Assembly: GCA_020465985.1 (NCBI GenBank) | Contig: JAANYP010004240.1 | Span: forward strand, 40,405-104,404 | From: Centrapalus pauciflorus | Lineage: Eukaryota > Streptophyta > Magnoliopsida > Asterales > Asteraceae | Length of the DNA: 64,000 nucleotides | Direction: 5' to 3' | Shown here: positions 10,489-20,828 of the stretch, piece after piece | How positions within the stretch are numbered: position 1 is the first letter of the stretch | How the letters are laid out: every line of letters starts with the position of its first letter | Notes under the pieces: model-generated | Databases searched by the model: none | Seen by the model: only the letters and a program-made list of their open reading frames with translations | What the model was told of the DNA's origin: nothing | Made by a program: the position numbers and the translations under genes

Positions 10489-11843
10489 CTGAACGGGCTT
10501 AGTGCTCGTATTTTATTTGATTCTGGAGCGGATCGCTCGTATGTATCTGTTGTGTTTTGTGCCTACTTTTCTGTGCCTCCTACTGTTTTATCTTTGCCGT
10601 TGATTGTTGAGAGGGTAGATGGTAGTACAGCGTTAGTGAGTCGAGTATTCCGAGATTGTGTCTTAGAGATCGATGCTCACCGGTTCTTGATTGATTTACT
10701 GCCGATAGAGATCAGCAGTTTCGATGTGATAGTGGGTACGGACTGGATGACAGCCAGGCAGGCCGATATTCTGTGCGCGAAGAAGATGATCCGGATACCC
10801 ATTTCAGATAGTGAGACGGTGACTGTGTATGGCGAGAGGCGCCGAGGTGAGATCGGCATTGTGTTCATGGCCCGAGCTCAGAGATATGTTGCGAAGGGAT
10901 GCGAGACCTTTCTGGCTTATGTTGTTGACGCCGGATTAGAGAAGAAGACCTTAGCGGATATACCTGTGATTCGAGAGTTCCCTGAGGTATTCCCAGAGGA
11001 GTTGCCTGGGTTACCGCCAGATCGTCAGGTCGAGTTCCGTATCGACCTTATCCCTGGAGCAGTGCCTATTGCGAAGACGCCTTATAGGCTGGCACCTACT
11101 GAGATGAGAGAGATGATGTCACAACTTCAGGAATTGCTAGATCGTGGATTCATCCGTCCGAGTTCGTCCCCGTGGGGAGCTCCAGTGCTGTTTGTGAAGA
11201 AGAAGGACGGTTCTATGCGGATGTGTATCGACTATCGAGAGTTGAATAAAGTGACGGTGAAGAACCGTTATCCGCTTCCACGTATCGACGATCTGTTCGA
11301 TCAGCTGCAGGGTTCGAGCTTCTTTTCGAAGATTGATTTGAGATCAGGGTATCATCAGCTAAGAGTTAGAGACGAGGACGTGCCGAAGACCGCGTTTCGG
11401 ACGAGATACGGCCATTATGAATTCCTAGTCATGCCTTTCGGACTGACTAACGCACCCGCGGCATTCATGGATTTGATGAACAGGGTGTGTAGATCTATGT
11501 TGGATCGGTTCGTGATAGTGTTTATCGACGACATCCTGATATATTCGAGGAGTGCCGAGGGCCACGAGCAGCACTTGCGAGAGGTTTTGACTGTGCTGCG
11601 AGAGGAGCGACTATATGCGAAGTTCTCCAAGTGCGAGTTCTGGTTGCGCGAGGTCCAGTTTCTGGGGCATGTTGTGAGCACCGAGGGTATTTCAGTGGAT
11701 TCAGCGAAGATTGAGGCCGTCGTGAGTTGGGAGCCGCCGAAGACCGTGCCTGAGGTTCGCAGCTTTCGGGGATTAGCCGGGTATTATCGCCGCTTCATTC
11801 AGGACTTCTCGAGGATTGCCAGGCCGTTAACGAGATTGACACG
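10489..11843 (+). pseudogene. Outer Gypsy protease and reverse transcriptase (5' part of pol)
   Basis: The aspartic protease motif ILFDSGADRSYVS is at about 10509-10547. A GTDWM motif and a linker ending FPEVFPEELPGLPP follow. The RT has KKKDGSMRMCIDYRELNK, FSKIDLRSGYHQ, TAFRTRYGHYEFLVMPFGL and the catalytic box FIDDI at about 11521-11535, so the fingers, palm and active-site aspartates are intact. The frame stays open from about 10489 until the inner Gypsy element cuts it at 11844, after ARPLTRLT. The missing half of pol resumes at 18846. Confidence 0.92.
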
Positions 11844-12101
11844 TGTAACATCCTCGGACTTATTTTTGATGTATTTTGATTAATTAGGTGGAAAGTTATG
11901 TATTTAAGTTGAATTTGGGCGATTATTATGCATATTGGATATTTAGCAAAGTTTGTTGCTATTTTTGAGAAAATTGAACTCAGAATCAATTTTGTGGAAA
12001 ATTAAGATTATAAAAGTTATTATAACAATTCTAAGATTAAATCAGTATTTTATGGAACCGGTTAGCTCGAGTGGTGAAATGTGCAAAAATGACGAAAATA
12101 G

Positions 12102-12110
12102 TATATAAAG
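12102..12110 (+). promoter_or_regulatory. LTR TATA box (inner Gypsy)
   Basis: TATATAAAG is followed about 30-40 bp later by a pyrimidine-rich CTCTCTCTAC patch, a typical plant core promoter layout. The identical site is at 17082-17090 in the 3' LTR. Confidence 0.65.
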
Positions 12111-12568
12111 GGCAATAGGCTTCATTTTCTAGTTTACACTCTCTCTCTACTCTATCTCTCTAGAAATTTTCTCTCTACATCTCTCTAAGATAAATCACAA
12201 ACCGACCGTCGGATTTTCGAGAATTATAAGTTATCGGAAAGGTATCGAGGAGTACAACAGTAATCTACAAACGGATTTCAGATTTCGTGCGAATTGAGGT
12301 AAGAATCGATCCTTTTTAAGTTATGGTTTCGGTTTTGAAGAACATGAATCTCGAATCTATCATTTTATGCATATTTAAGCTTGTTTTTGATTGAAATGTT
12401 GCTGGATTATGATACTATATGCATAGTAGAATCGAATATATGCATCCTACATGATATAACACTGATTTTAGGCCTTAGAAATGAAGGATTTAAGTTGAAA
12501 TGATGAACAGACTCGAATATGTCAAGAACAGAGTCGAAATGTAAGAACAGACTCGAGTTTGGTGCTAG

Positions 12569-12712
12569 ATTCGAAGGTGTACCATCAGATTCTAAGGGGG
12601 GTTCGAATCTGATGATAGATTCGAGGGGTATGGCTTCGAATCTGATGTTAGATTCGAAGATGGGTTCGAATCTGATGATAGGATTCGAATCTGATGCTTG
12701 ATTTCGAATCTA
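12569..12712 (+). repeat. Array of palindromic TTCGAATCTGATG words inside the LTR
   Basis: Five to six copies of the word TTCGAATC(T) with its partner AGATTCGAA occur in about 145 bp, spaced roughly 18-32 bp. They form alternating direct and inverted repeats able to fold. The same array is at about 17549-17692 in the 3' LTR. Confidence 0.75.
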
Positions 12713-13865
12713 ACCCATTAAATTCGAGTTTAATGCCTAAAATTGAGAATACTACTCCCTAGAATTGTGTATTTTGAATGAAACTCATAAACAACACATA
12801 AAATGTCATGAGCTATATAAAGGTCAATATATGAACTTGAAATGGGTTCAAACTTAGTTATGGTATAAATTTGGTCATGTACCCGAAACGGGGAAAATAT
12901 CGTCAAATTTACGAAACTTGATTATTATGGAATTAAATGGATAATGATACGAGGAATTGTTGTAATTGATAATAACAGGTCCCTTGTGGTGTTGTTTAAC
13001 CCACAGTGGGGTACTTGGTGGATCCGGTTGAAAGCCCGAAGAGAAATAATAATTGGATAAGAGTTTTAATTACGCACCCACTGTGAGTACATATGATTTC
13101 GCATGTTTATATCTGCTTATTGATTGCTTTTGCTTACTGAGACATGTTGCTTCATTATTCGTTTGGAATTCTACTAACTTGCGTAAATTTTTGGATGCAC
13201 ATTCCTATTTGATGCATGTCCGTTCGTTTGTTGTGCATCTATGATGGACCTGCGGGTCGCATCTGTTACTCCGATGTTACTGCTCTATAAGACGCTGGAG
13301 CTGATCCCTCCAGGTCCGTAGGCAGTATGTCATCCCCGGTGTTATGTTGGTCTCAGTAGTGTATTAAAAGACGAGTTGCGGGCTCGTAGAGCGACGGCTC
13401 TTGTGTGGTCGTACTTTGTGTACGTGGAGAGTGCACGACGTGCGTCGTCGGTGCTACTCTTGTAGGCATCATAAGGATTTATAAAATGCGTAATCTGTGT
13501 ATTCACTAAGCATTCGCTTACCCCTCAGTTGACTTTATTTTACAGGAAAGGGAAAGTCTGCGGCCGGACCTTCTAGTTAGGTCATTTGGAAGATTTGGGA
13601 GACTCATCACTATTTCATCGGTAATTTATGATATGAAACAATGTTGTAATATTTGGGATGATTGTAATAATTGTATGGGTGTGTAGACTTAGACCTGGTA
13701 ACTTATAGCACTGTAGGGTGTTTAACACTGTTGCACTATCTCATTTATGTATATTAATGCTTCCGCACTTAATTTAGGTTTTCAGATCATTATGTATTGT
13801 ATGTTGATGATTAATCCTGGGTGATTTGTGATTGGTGGTTGTTGTGGCAAGGGTGCCACACGAGA

Positions 13866-13877
13866 TGGTATCAGAGA
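13866..13877 (+). other. Primer-binding site, inner Gypsy
   Basis: TGGTATCAGAGA lies 5 bp after the LTR end. It is one base off the usual TGGTATCAGAGC complementary to initiator tRNA-Met. Confidence 0.8.
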
Positions 13878-14079
13878 AGTTGTTTGAGATTCAAGTGTCC
13901 GTGAGGTCTTGATCTCAAACATTAGGTGATGATATGTAGTGATACTAAGTAATGATTTGAACTAAGATAGGTTATGATCTAGTAATTTTAAGAAATTGAC
14001 TATCATACGGGACAAATGAATGGTGTCTTTAAATTTATGACATGTTACTAAACAAGTTATATGTTTATATTTTCAGAAC

Positions 14080-14181
14080 ATGTCTGGAGGAATGACACCT
14101 GAGGAAGCCAGAGAGATGATGTTAGCCATGATGGCTGAGCAGAATCGAATGATTCAAGAACAGTTTCGGGCTCGAGATTAG
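14080..14181 (+). pseudogene. Residual gag N-terminus of inner Gypsy
   Basis: This is a 33-codon frame, MSGGMTPEEAREMML..QFRARD, ending at TAG 14179. It is the start of a chromovirus gag. Everything between here and the RT (about 14190-14196) is deleted relative to an intact element, so no capsid, nucleocapsid or protease is encoded. Confidence 0.75.
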
Positions 14182-14210
14182 GCCGATGCTAAAAGAAGAA
14201 AGATGGCACG

Positions 14211-16787
14211 ATGAGGATGTGCATAGATTACCGGGAGCTGAATAAATTGACGATTAAGAACAAGTATCCTCTGCCAAGGATAGACGACTTGTTTGATCAG
14301 TTACATGGCGCTAGTGTATTTTCTAAGATTGATCTGAGATCGGGGTACCATCAACTGAAAGTTCGAGAAGAGGATGTGCCTAAGACAGCATTTAGGACAC
14401 GTTATGGGCATTACGAGTTCTTGGTTATGCCTTTTGGTTTAACCAATGCCCCGGCTGTCTTTATGGACTTGATGAATAGGGTTTGTAGACCGATGTTGGA
14501 TAAGTCGGTGATAGTGTTTATTGATGATATACTGGTATATTCTAAGTCTGAAGCAGAACATGCTGAACATCTGAGAGAACTGTTGGAATTGTTAAGGAAA
14601 GAAAAGTTGTACGCCAAGTTCTCAAAGTGCGAGTTTTGGCTACAACAGATACAGTTTTTAGGGCATGTAATTTCTGGAGCCGGGATTTCGGTAGATCCGG
14701 CTAAGGTTGAAGCAATAAAGAACTGGGAGCCGCCGTGTTCAGCTACTGAGGTTAGAAGTTTTCTGGGGTTGGCAGGATACTATCGGAGATTTATCAAAGA
14801 TTTTTCCAAGGTTGCAGTTCCTTTGACTGCTTTAACGAAGAAGAATGCACCTTTTGTTTGGGAGACTGTGCAGCAAGAGGCGTTTGACGTTTTAAAGAAG
14901 ACTTTGAGTGAAGCACCGATACTTGCTTTACCGGAAGGTAATGAGGACTTCGTGGTGTATACCGATGCTTCAAGGTTGGGATTAGGTGCTGTATTGATGC
15001 AGCGTGGGAAGGTTATAGCGTATGCTTCAAGACAGTTGAAGCAGCATGAGAAGAATTATTCGACTCATGATCTCGAGTTAACTGCGGTAACATTCGCATT
15101 GAAGTTATGGAGGCATTATCTTTACGGGACTAAGTGCCAATTATACACGGACCATAAGAGTTTGAAATATATTTTCAGTCAGAAGGAGCTCAATATGAGG
15201 CAGAGACGATCAATGGAGTTAATAAAGGATTATGATTGTGAAATCCTTTATCACCCCGGGAAGGCTAATGTAGTAGTCGATGCCTTGAGCCGGAAAGCGT
15301 ATGCTAAAGATTTCTGTTATATGATGACGTCAACAATGCTGACCTCCACGATAATTGATGATGTCAAGGCCGCTCAGGAAGAAGCCTTGAAAGATGAAAA
15401 TATTGGTGCTGAGGATATTAAAGTACAAGTTAAGAACATGGAAACAAGTGAGTCGGGATTGAAAGGAATTTATGGAAGAATTTGGGTGCCGAAATATGGT
15501 GGTATGAGAAATGTGATCGTTGAGGAAGCACATCAATCTAAGTTTTCTGTACATCGTGGGAGCACAAAGATGTACAACGACCTAAAGGCAGACTTTTGGT
15601 GGCCGGGATTGAAAAAGGACATAGGGCAGTATGTTGAACGATGTAGGACTTGCAGGTTGGTAAAAGCTGAGCATCAACAACCTTATGGCAGTCTGCAACC
15701 GCTTCCCATTCCGGAATGGAAGTGGGAGCACATTACTATGGATTTTGTTACGAAACTGCCGAAGACTAAGCGACAGCATGATGCGGTTTGGGTAATCGTG
15801 GATCGGTTAACAAAGTCGGCTCACTTCATACCGATTCGTGAAAGTTATTCGTTGGAGAAATTAGCTCAAATTTACATGAACGAGATTGTTTCTAGGCATG
15901 GAGTGCCTAAGTCCATAGTATCGGACCGGGACAGCCGATTTACTTCGAATTTTTGGTCGGCACTGCAAGAAGGGTTAGGAACAAGGATAGCAATGAGTAC
16001 AGCTTACCGCCCGCAAACTGATGGTCAGAGTGAGCGAACCATCTTAACACTTGAAGACATGATGAGATCGTGTGTGTTAGATCTCGGTGGCAATTGGGAC
16101 GATCACCTGCCACTTATAGAGTTTTCGTATAACAACAGCTACCATGCTACGATCAAGAAAGCTCCGTTCGAGGCTTTGTATGGAAGGAAATGTAGGACTC
16201 CTACATGTTGGAGAGAAACGGGTGAAACACCAATCGCTGGGCCGGCCTTACTTCAGGAAACAAACGAGAAGATACAGTTGATTAGGCAGAACATGAAGGC
16301 GGCCCAGGATCGTCAGAAAAGCTACTATGATCGGAGGCACAAGCCGATCAATTTTGAAGTGAATGACTGGGTCTATTTGAAAGTATCACCCATGAGGGGT
16401 GTTACTCGTTTTGTTAAGAGGGGCAAATTGGCTCCGAGATTTGTCGGACCCTTTAAAATTGTTGAAAAAGTTGGAAATCAGTCATATCGATTAGAATTGC
16501 CTGAGGGGATGTCGGGCGTACATCCAGTATTTCACGTTGGGAATCTTCGAAAATCGTTTAACACTGGAAACGAGGATTGGGCTGACCATACTGAACTGCA
16601 AGTTGATGAAAGGCTCCGGTATGTAGAAGAGCCGGAGTGTGTACTGGATACTAAGTTGAAGAAATTAAGGAGCAAGGAGATAGAAATGGTGCTTATACGC
16701 TGGAAGCATCATAAAGGAGCAAATCATACGTGGGAAGCTAAGTCGGAAATGTTAAGAAAGTATCCGAAGTTGTTTGAGTCCGAGTAA
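14211..16787 (+). CDS. Inner Gypsy pol fragment: RT, RNase H, integrase, chromodomain-like tail
   Basis: This is an uninterrupted 858-codon frame. The RT starts at MRMCIDYRELNK (the KKKDGT just upstream is in frame but follows a stop) and keeps SKIDLRSGYHQL and the catalytic FIDDI. RNase H carries VVYTDASRLGLGAVLMQ, YASRQLK and TDHKSLKYIF. Integrase has an HHCC zinc region (HRGSTKMYNDLKADFWWPG..CRTCRLVK) and the DDE core: D in ITMDFVTKLP, D in IVSDRDSRFTS and E in TDGQSERTILTLE. The tail with VHPVFHVGNLRK and RWKHHKGANHTWEAKSEM is a chromodomain-like targeting region as in Tekay/Del chromoviruses. It lacks protease, so any product would not be processed. The open frame agrees with a recent insertion. 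Confidence 0.92.
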   Translation: MRMCIDYRELNKLTIKNKYPLPRIDDLFDQLHGASVFSKIDLRSGYHQLKVREEDVPKTAFRTRYGHYEFLVMPFGLTNAPAVFMDLMNRVCRPMLDKSVIVFIDDILVYSKSEAEHAEHLRELLELLRKEKLYAKFSKCEFWLQQIQFLGHVISGAGISVDPAKVEAIKNWEPPCSATEVRSFLGLAGYYRRFIKDFSKVAVPLTALTKKNAPFVWETVQQEAFDVLKKTLSEAPILALPEGNEDFVVYTDASRLGLGAVLMQRGKVIAYASRQLKQHEKNYSTHDLELTAVTFALKLWRHYLYGTKCQLYTDHKSLKYIFSQKELNMRQRRSMELIKDYDCEILYHPGKANVVVDALSRKAYAKDFCYMMTSTMLTSTIIDDVKAAQEEALKDENIGAEDIKVQVKNMETSESGLKGIYGRIWVPKYGGMRNVIVEEAHQSKFSVHRGSTKMYNDLKADFWWPGLKKDIGQYVERCRTCRLVKAEHQQPYGSLQPLPIPEWKWEHITMDFVTKLPKTKRQHDAVWVIVDRLTKSAHFIPIRESYSLEKLAQIYMNEIVSRHGVPKSIVSDRDSRFTSNFWSALQEGLGTRIAMSTAYRPQTDGQSERTILTLEDMMRSCVLDLGGNWDDHLPLIEFSYNNSYHATIKKAPFEALYGRKCRTPTCWRETGETPIAGPALLQETNEKIQLIRQNMKAAQDRQKSYYDRRHKPINFEVNDWVYLKVSPMRGVTRFVKRGKLAPRFVGPFKIVEKVGNQSYRLELPEGMSGVHPVFHVGNLRKSFNTGNEDWADHTELQVDERLRYVEEPECVLDTKLKKLRSKEIEMVLIRWKHHKGANHTWEAKSEMLRKYPKLFESE

Positions 16788-16823
16788 CTTCGAGGACGAA
16801 GTTGAGCGTGGTGGAGCCCATGC

Positions 16824-18840
16824 TGTAACATCCTCGGACTTATTTTTGATGTATTTTGATTAATTAGGTGGAAAGTTATGTATTTAAGTTGAATTTGGGC
16901 GATTATTATGCATATTGGATATTTAGCAAAGTTTGTTGCTATTTTTGAGAAAATTGAACTCAGAATCAATTTTGTGGAAAATTAAGATTATAAAAGTTAT
17001 TATAACAATTCTAAGATTAAATCAGTATTTTATGGAACCGGTTAGCTCGAGTGGTGAAATGTGCAAAAATGACGAAAATAGTATATAAAGGGCAATAGGC
17101 TTCATTTTCTAGTTTACACTCTCTCTCTACTCTATCTCTCTAGAAATTTTCTCTCTACATCTCTCTAAGATAAATCACAAACCGACCGTCGGATTTTCGA
17201 GAATTATAAGTTATCGGAAAGGTATCGAGGAGTACAACAGTAATCTACAAACGGATTTCAGATTTCGTGCGAATTGAGGTAAGAATCGATCCTTTTTAAG
17301 TTATGGTTTCGGTTTTGAAGAACATGAATCTCGAATCTATCATTTTATGCATATTTAAGCTTGTTTTTGATTGAAATGTTGCTGGATTATGATACTATAT
17401 GCATAGTAGAATCGAATATATGCATCCTACATGATATAACACTGATTTTAGGCCTTAGAAATGAAGGATTTAAGTTGAAATGATGAACAGACTCGAATAT
17501 GTCAAGAACAGAGTCGAAATGTAAGAACAGACTCGAGTTTGGTGCTAGATTCGAAGGTGTACCATCAGATTCTAAGGGGGGTTCGAATCTGATGATAGAT
17601 TCGAAGGGTATGGCTTCGAATCTGATGTTAGATTCGAAGATGGGTTCGAATCTGATGATAGGATTCGAATCTGATGCTTGATTTCGAATCTAACCCATTA
17701 AATTCGAGTTTAATGCCTAAAATTGAGAATACTACTCCCTAGAATTGTGTATTTTGAATGAAACTCATAAACAACACATAAAATGTCATGAGCTATATAA
17801 AGGTCAATATATGAACTTGAAATGGGTTCAAACTTAGTTATGGTATAAATTTGGTCATGTACCCGAAACGGGGAAAATATCGTCAAATTTACGAAACTTG
17901 ATTATTATGGAATTAAATGGATAATGATACGAGGAATTGTTGTAATTGATAATAACAGGTCCCTTGTGGTGTTGTTTAACCCACAGTGGGGTACTTGGTG
18001 GATCCGGTTGAAAGCCCGAAGAGAAATAATAATTGGATAAGAGTTTTAATTACGCACCCACTGTGAGTACATATGATTTCGCATGTTTATATCTGCTTAT
18101 TGATTGCTTTTGCTTACTGAGACATGTTGCTTCATTATTCGTTTGGAATTCTACTAACTTGCGTAAATTTTTGGATGCACATTCCTATTTGATGCATGTC
18201 CGTTCGTTTGTTGTGCATCTATGATGGACCTGCGGGTCGCATCTGTTACTCCGATGTTACTGCTCTATAAGACGCTGGAGCTGATCCCTCCAGGTCCGTA
18301 GGCAGTATGTCATCCCCGGTGTTATGTTGGTCTCAGTAGTGTATTAAAAGACGAGTTGCGGGCTCGTAGAGCGACGGCTCTTGTGTGGTCGTACTTTGTG
18401 TACGTGGAGAGTGCACGACGTGCGTCGTCGGTGCTACTCTTGTAGGCATCATAAGGATTTATAAAATGCGTAATCTGTGTATTCACTAAGCATTCGCTTA
18501 CCCCTCAGTTGACTTTATTTTACAGGAAAGGGAAAGTCTGCGGCCGGACCTTCTAGTTAGGTCATTTGGAAGATTTGGGAGACTCATCACTATTTCATCG
18601 GTAATTTATGATATGAAACAATGTTGTAATATTTGGGATGATTGTAATAATTGTATGGGTGTGTAGACTTAGACCTGGTAACTTATAGCACTGTAGGGTG
18701 TTTAACACTGTTGCACTATCTCATTTATGTATATTAATGCTTCCGCACTTAATTTAGGTTTTCAGATCATTATGTATTGTATGTTGATGATTAATCCTGG
18801 GTGATTTGTGATTGGTGGTTATTGTGGCAAGGGTGCCACA
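16824..18840 (+). repeat. 3' LTR of inner Gypsy
   Basis: It is 2017 bp, identical in length to the 5' LTR and differing at two positions by eye. The flanking duplication ACACG follows at 18841. Confidence 0.95.
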
Positions 18841-18845
18841 ACACG

Positions 18846-20793
18846 ACAGTCGGTTTCTTTTGTGTGGTCCGATGAGCAGGAGTCGGCATTCAGAGAGCTG
18901 AAGTCCCGGTTATGTCAGGCTCCGGTGTTAGCATTGCCCGAGGGCACAGAGGATTTCGTGGTCTATTGTGATGCGTCAGGTACCGGTTTGGGATGTGTTC
19001 TGATGCAGCGAGGCAAGGTGATAGCATATGCGTCGCGACAGCTAAAGACCTACGAGGAGAATCATACCGTGCACGATCTCGAGTTAGACGCGATAGTGTT
19101 TGCGTTAAAGATATGTCGTCATTATCTGTACGGTACGCGATTTGTAGTGTATACCGATCATAAGAGTCTTCAGTACCTGTTCAGTCAGAAGGAGCTGAAT
19201 ATGAGACAGCGGTGCAGCCTTGAGTTGTTGAAAGATTATGACTGCGAGATTCTGTATCATCATGGTAGGGCCAACGTGGTGGCCGATGCGTTGAGCCGCA
19301 AGGCGTGCGGCCAGACAGTGGTTACTCGAGCAGCGAGGCTCGAGGTCACATCGACTCTTGTGGAGAGTCTGAGGCATGCTCAGTTAGAGGGTTTACGGGT
19401 GGAGAATGTGAAGAGAGAACGGCTTGCGGGACAGCTTGATGTATTGAGCAGAGATAGTAGAGGTTTGTGGGCATTTCGCGATCGGGTTTGGGTTCTGAGA
19501 GTCGGTAATCTGCGGCAGCTGATTTTAGATGAGTCGCATCGTTCGAGATTGTCTATCCACCCCGGGAGCACCAAAATGTATAGAGATCTGCACGAGTTCT
19601 ACTGGTGGCCAGGGATGAAGAGAGATGTGGGCCGATATGTCGAGGAGTGTATGACTTGTCTGCGAGTTAAGGCCGAGCATCAGAAGCCTCACGGTCATTT
19701 GCAGCCTCTAGAGATCCCAGAGTGGAAGTGGTATCATATCACGATGGACTTCATCGTCAGACTTCCACGCACCGTTCGAGGCAATGATATGATCTGGGTG
19801 ATTGTGGATCGATTGACCAAGAGTGCTCATTTCTTGGCGGTGAGAGGCACCATCACTATGGATCAGTTGGCCCGGTTGTACATCAGTGAGATAGTGTCGA
19901 GGCACGGCGTTCCGATGTCAATTACGTCCGATAGAGATACGCGGTTTACTTTGAGGTTCTGGCAGAGCTTTCAGCGCGAGTTGGGAACGAGAGTTCAGTT
20001 GAGTACCGCGTACAGACCTCAGACAGACGGGCAGACAGAGCGGACGAATCAGACTCTTGAGGATATGCTCTGAGCTTGTGCGATCGATTTCAGTGGTAGT
20101 TGGGACGTTCACTTACCGTTAGTCGAGTTTGCGTACAACAACAGCTACCATTCCTCCATCAAGATGGCTCCGTTCGAGGCACTATATGGGCGTAAGTGTC
20201 TAACCCCGGTGTGTTGGGGCGAGGTCAGCGAGTGACCTATCAGTGGGCCTGAGTTGTTACAGGAAACGAGCGATAATGTGGCAGTTATCCGCGAGCATAT
20301 GAGAGTGTCACAGAGCCGGCAAAAGAGTTATGCGGATCGTCGTCTGACCGAGCTCGAGTTCAGTGTTGGAGACCGCGTTATGCTGAAGGTATCGCCGTGG
20401 AAAGGAGTTATTAGATTCAGACACCGAGGTAAGCTGAGTCCGCGATACATCGGTCCGTTTGAGATCATCGCCAGAGTCCGAGATCAGGCGTACAGATTGA
20501 GATTGCCTCCCGAGTTGGCCGGAGTTCACGATACATTTCACGTGAGTCATCTGAGAAAATGTCTGGCCAAGGGTGATCAGTTTGTGCCGTTATCTGAGAT
20601 CACCGTGGATAATCACCTGAGATATATTGAGCAGCCTGAGGCGATTACTGACCAAAAAGTGAAGAGGTTGCGGAATAAAGAGATCGCGCTAGTACTCGTT
20701 CAGTGGAGGCATCATAAGGGTACTAGTGCCACCTTGGAGCCCGAGGCCGATATGAGGAGCCGTTATCCGCAGCTGTTCCCGAGTCCGAGTTAG
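18846..20793 (+). pseudogene. Outer Gypsy RNase H, integrase and C-terminal tail (3' part of pol)
   Basis: The pol frame resumes after the inner element. RNase H has VVYCDASGTGLGCVLMQRG and TDHKSLQYLFSQKELNMRQR. Integrase has the zinc region (STKMYRDLHEFYWWPG..CMTCLRVKAEH) and the catalytic D (ITMDFIVRLP), D (SITSDRDTRF) and E (TDGQTERTNQTLE). TGA at about 20070 and another TGA at about 20233 interrupt it; between and after them the frame continues (YNNSYHSSIKMAPFEALYGRK, then LLQETSDNVAVIREHM). The tail contains VHDTFHVSHLRKCL and a chromodomain-like RWRHHKGTSATLEPEADM. It is inactive. Confidence 0.9.
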
Positions 20794-20813
20794 ATTCCGG
20801 GACGGAATCTTTT

Positions 20814-20828
20814 TAAGAGGAGAGGATT
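20814..20828 (+). other. Polypurine tract of outer Gypsy
   Basis: AAGAGGAGAGGATT immediately precedes the 3' LTR start at 20829. This is the plus-strand primer site. Confidence 0.75.

Larger units (their letters stand above)
11844..13860 (+). repeat. 5' LTR of inner Gypsy
   Basis: It starts TGTAACATCC and ends GTGCCACA. It contains a TATA box (TATATAAAG, 12102-12110) followed by a CT-rich patch. It also holds a cluster of TTCGAATCTGATG repeats at about 12569-12712. Confidence 0.95.
11844..18840 (+). mobile_element. Young, internally deleted Gypsy element nested in the outer Gypsy
   Basis: It is 6997 bp with two LTRs of exactly 2017 bp. The target duplication ACACG (11839-11843 and 18841-18845) joins the outer RT end and RNase H start when the element is removed. 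By eye the LTRs differ at only two positions (about 12628/17608 and 13842/18822). The internal region is just 2963 bp: primer site, a 33-codon gag start, then a direct jump into RT. Most of gag, all of protease and the RT N-terminus are missing. The element could therefore have moved only with proteins supplied in trans. Confidence 0.95.

Noticed and set aside
12519..12701. 60-codon frame with repeated SNLMxDS units, also at 17499
   Set aside because: It is the translation of the TTCGAATCTGATG repeat array in the LTR.
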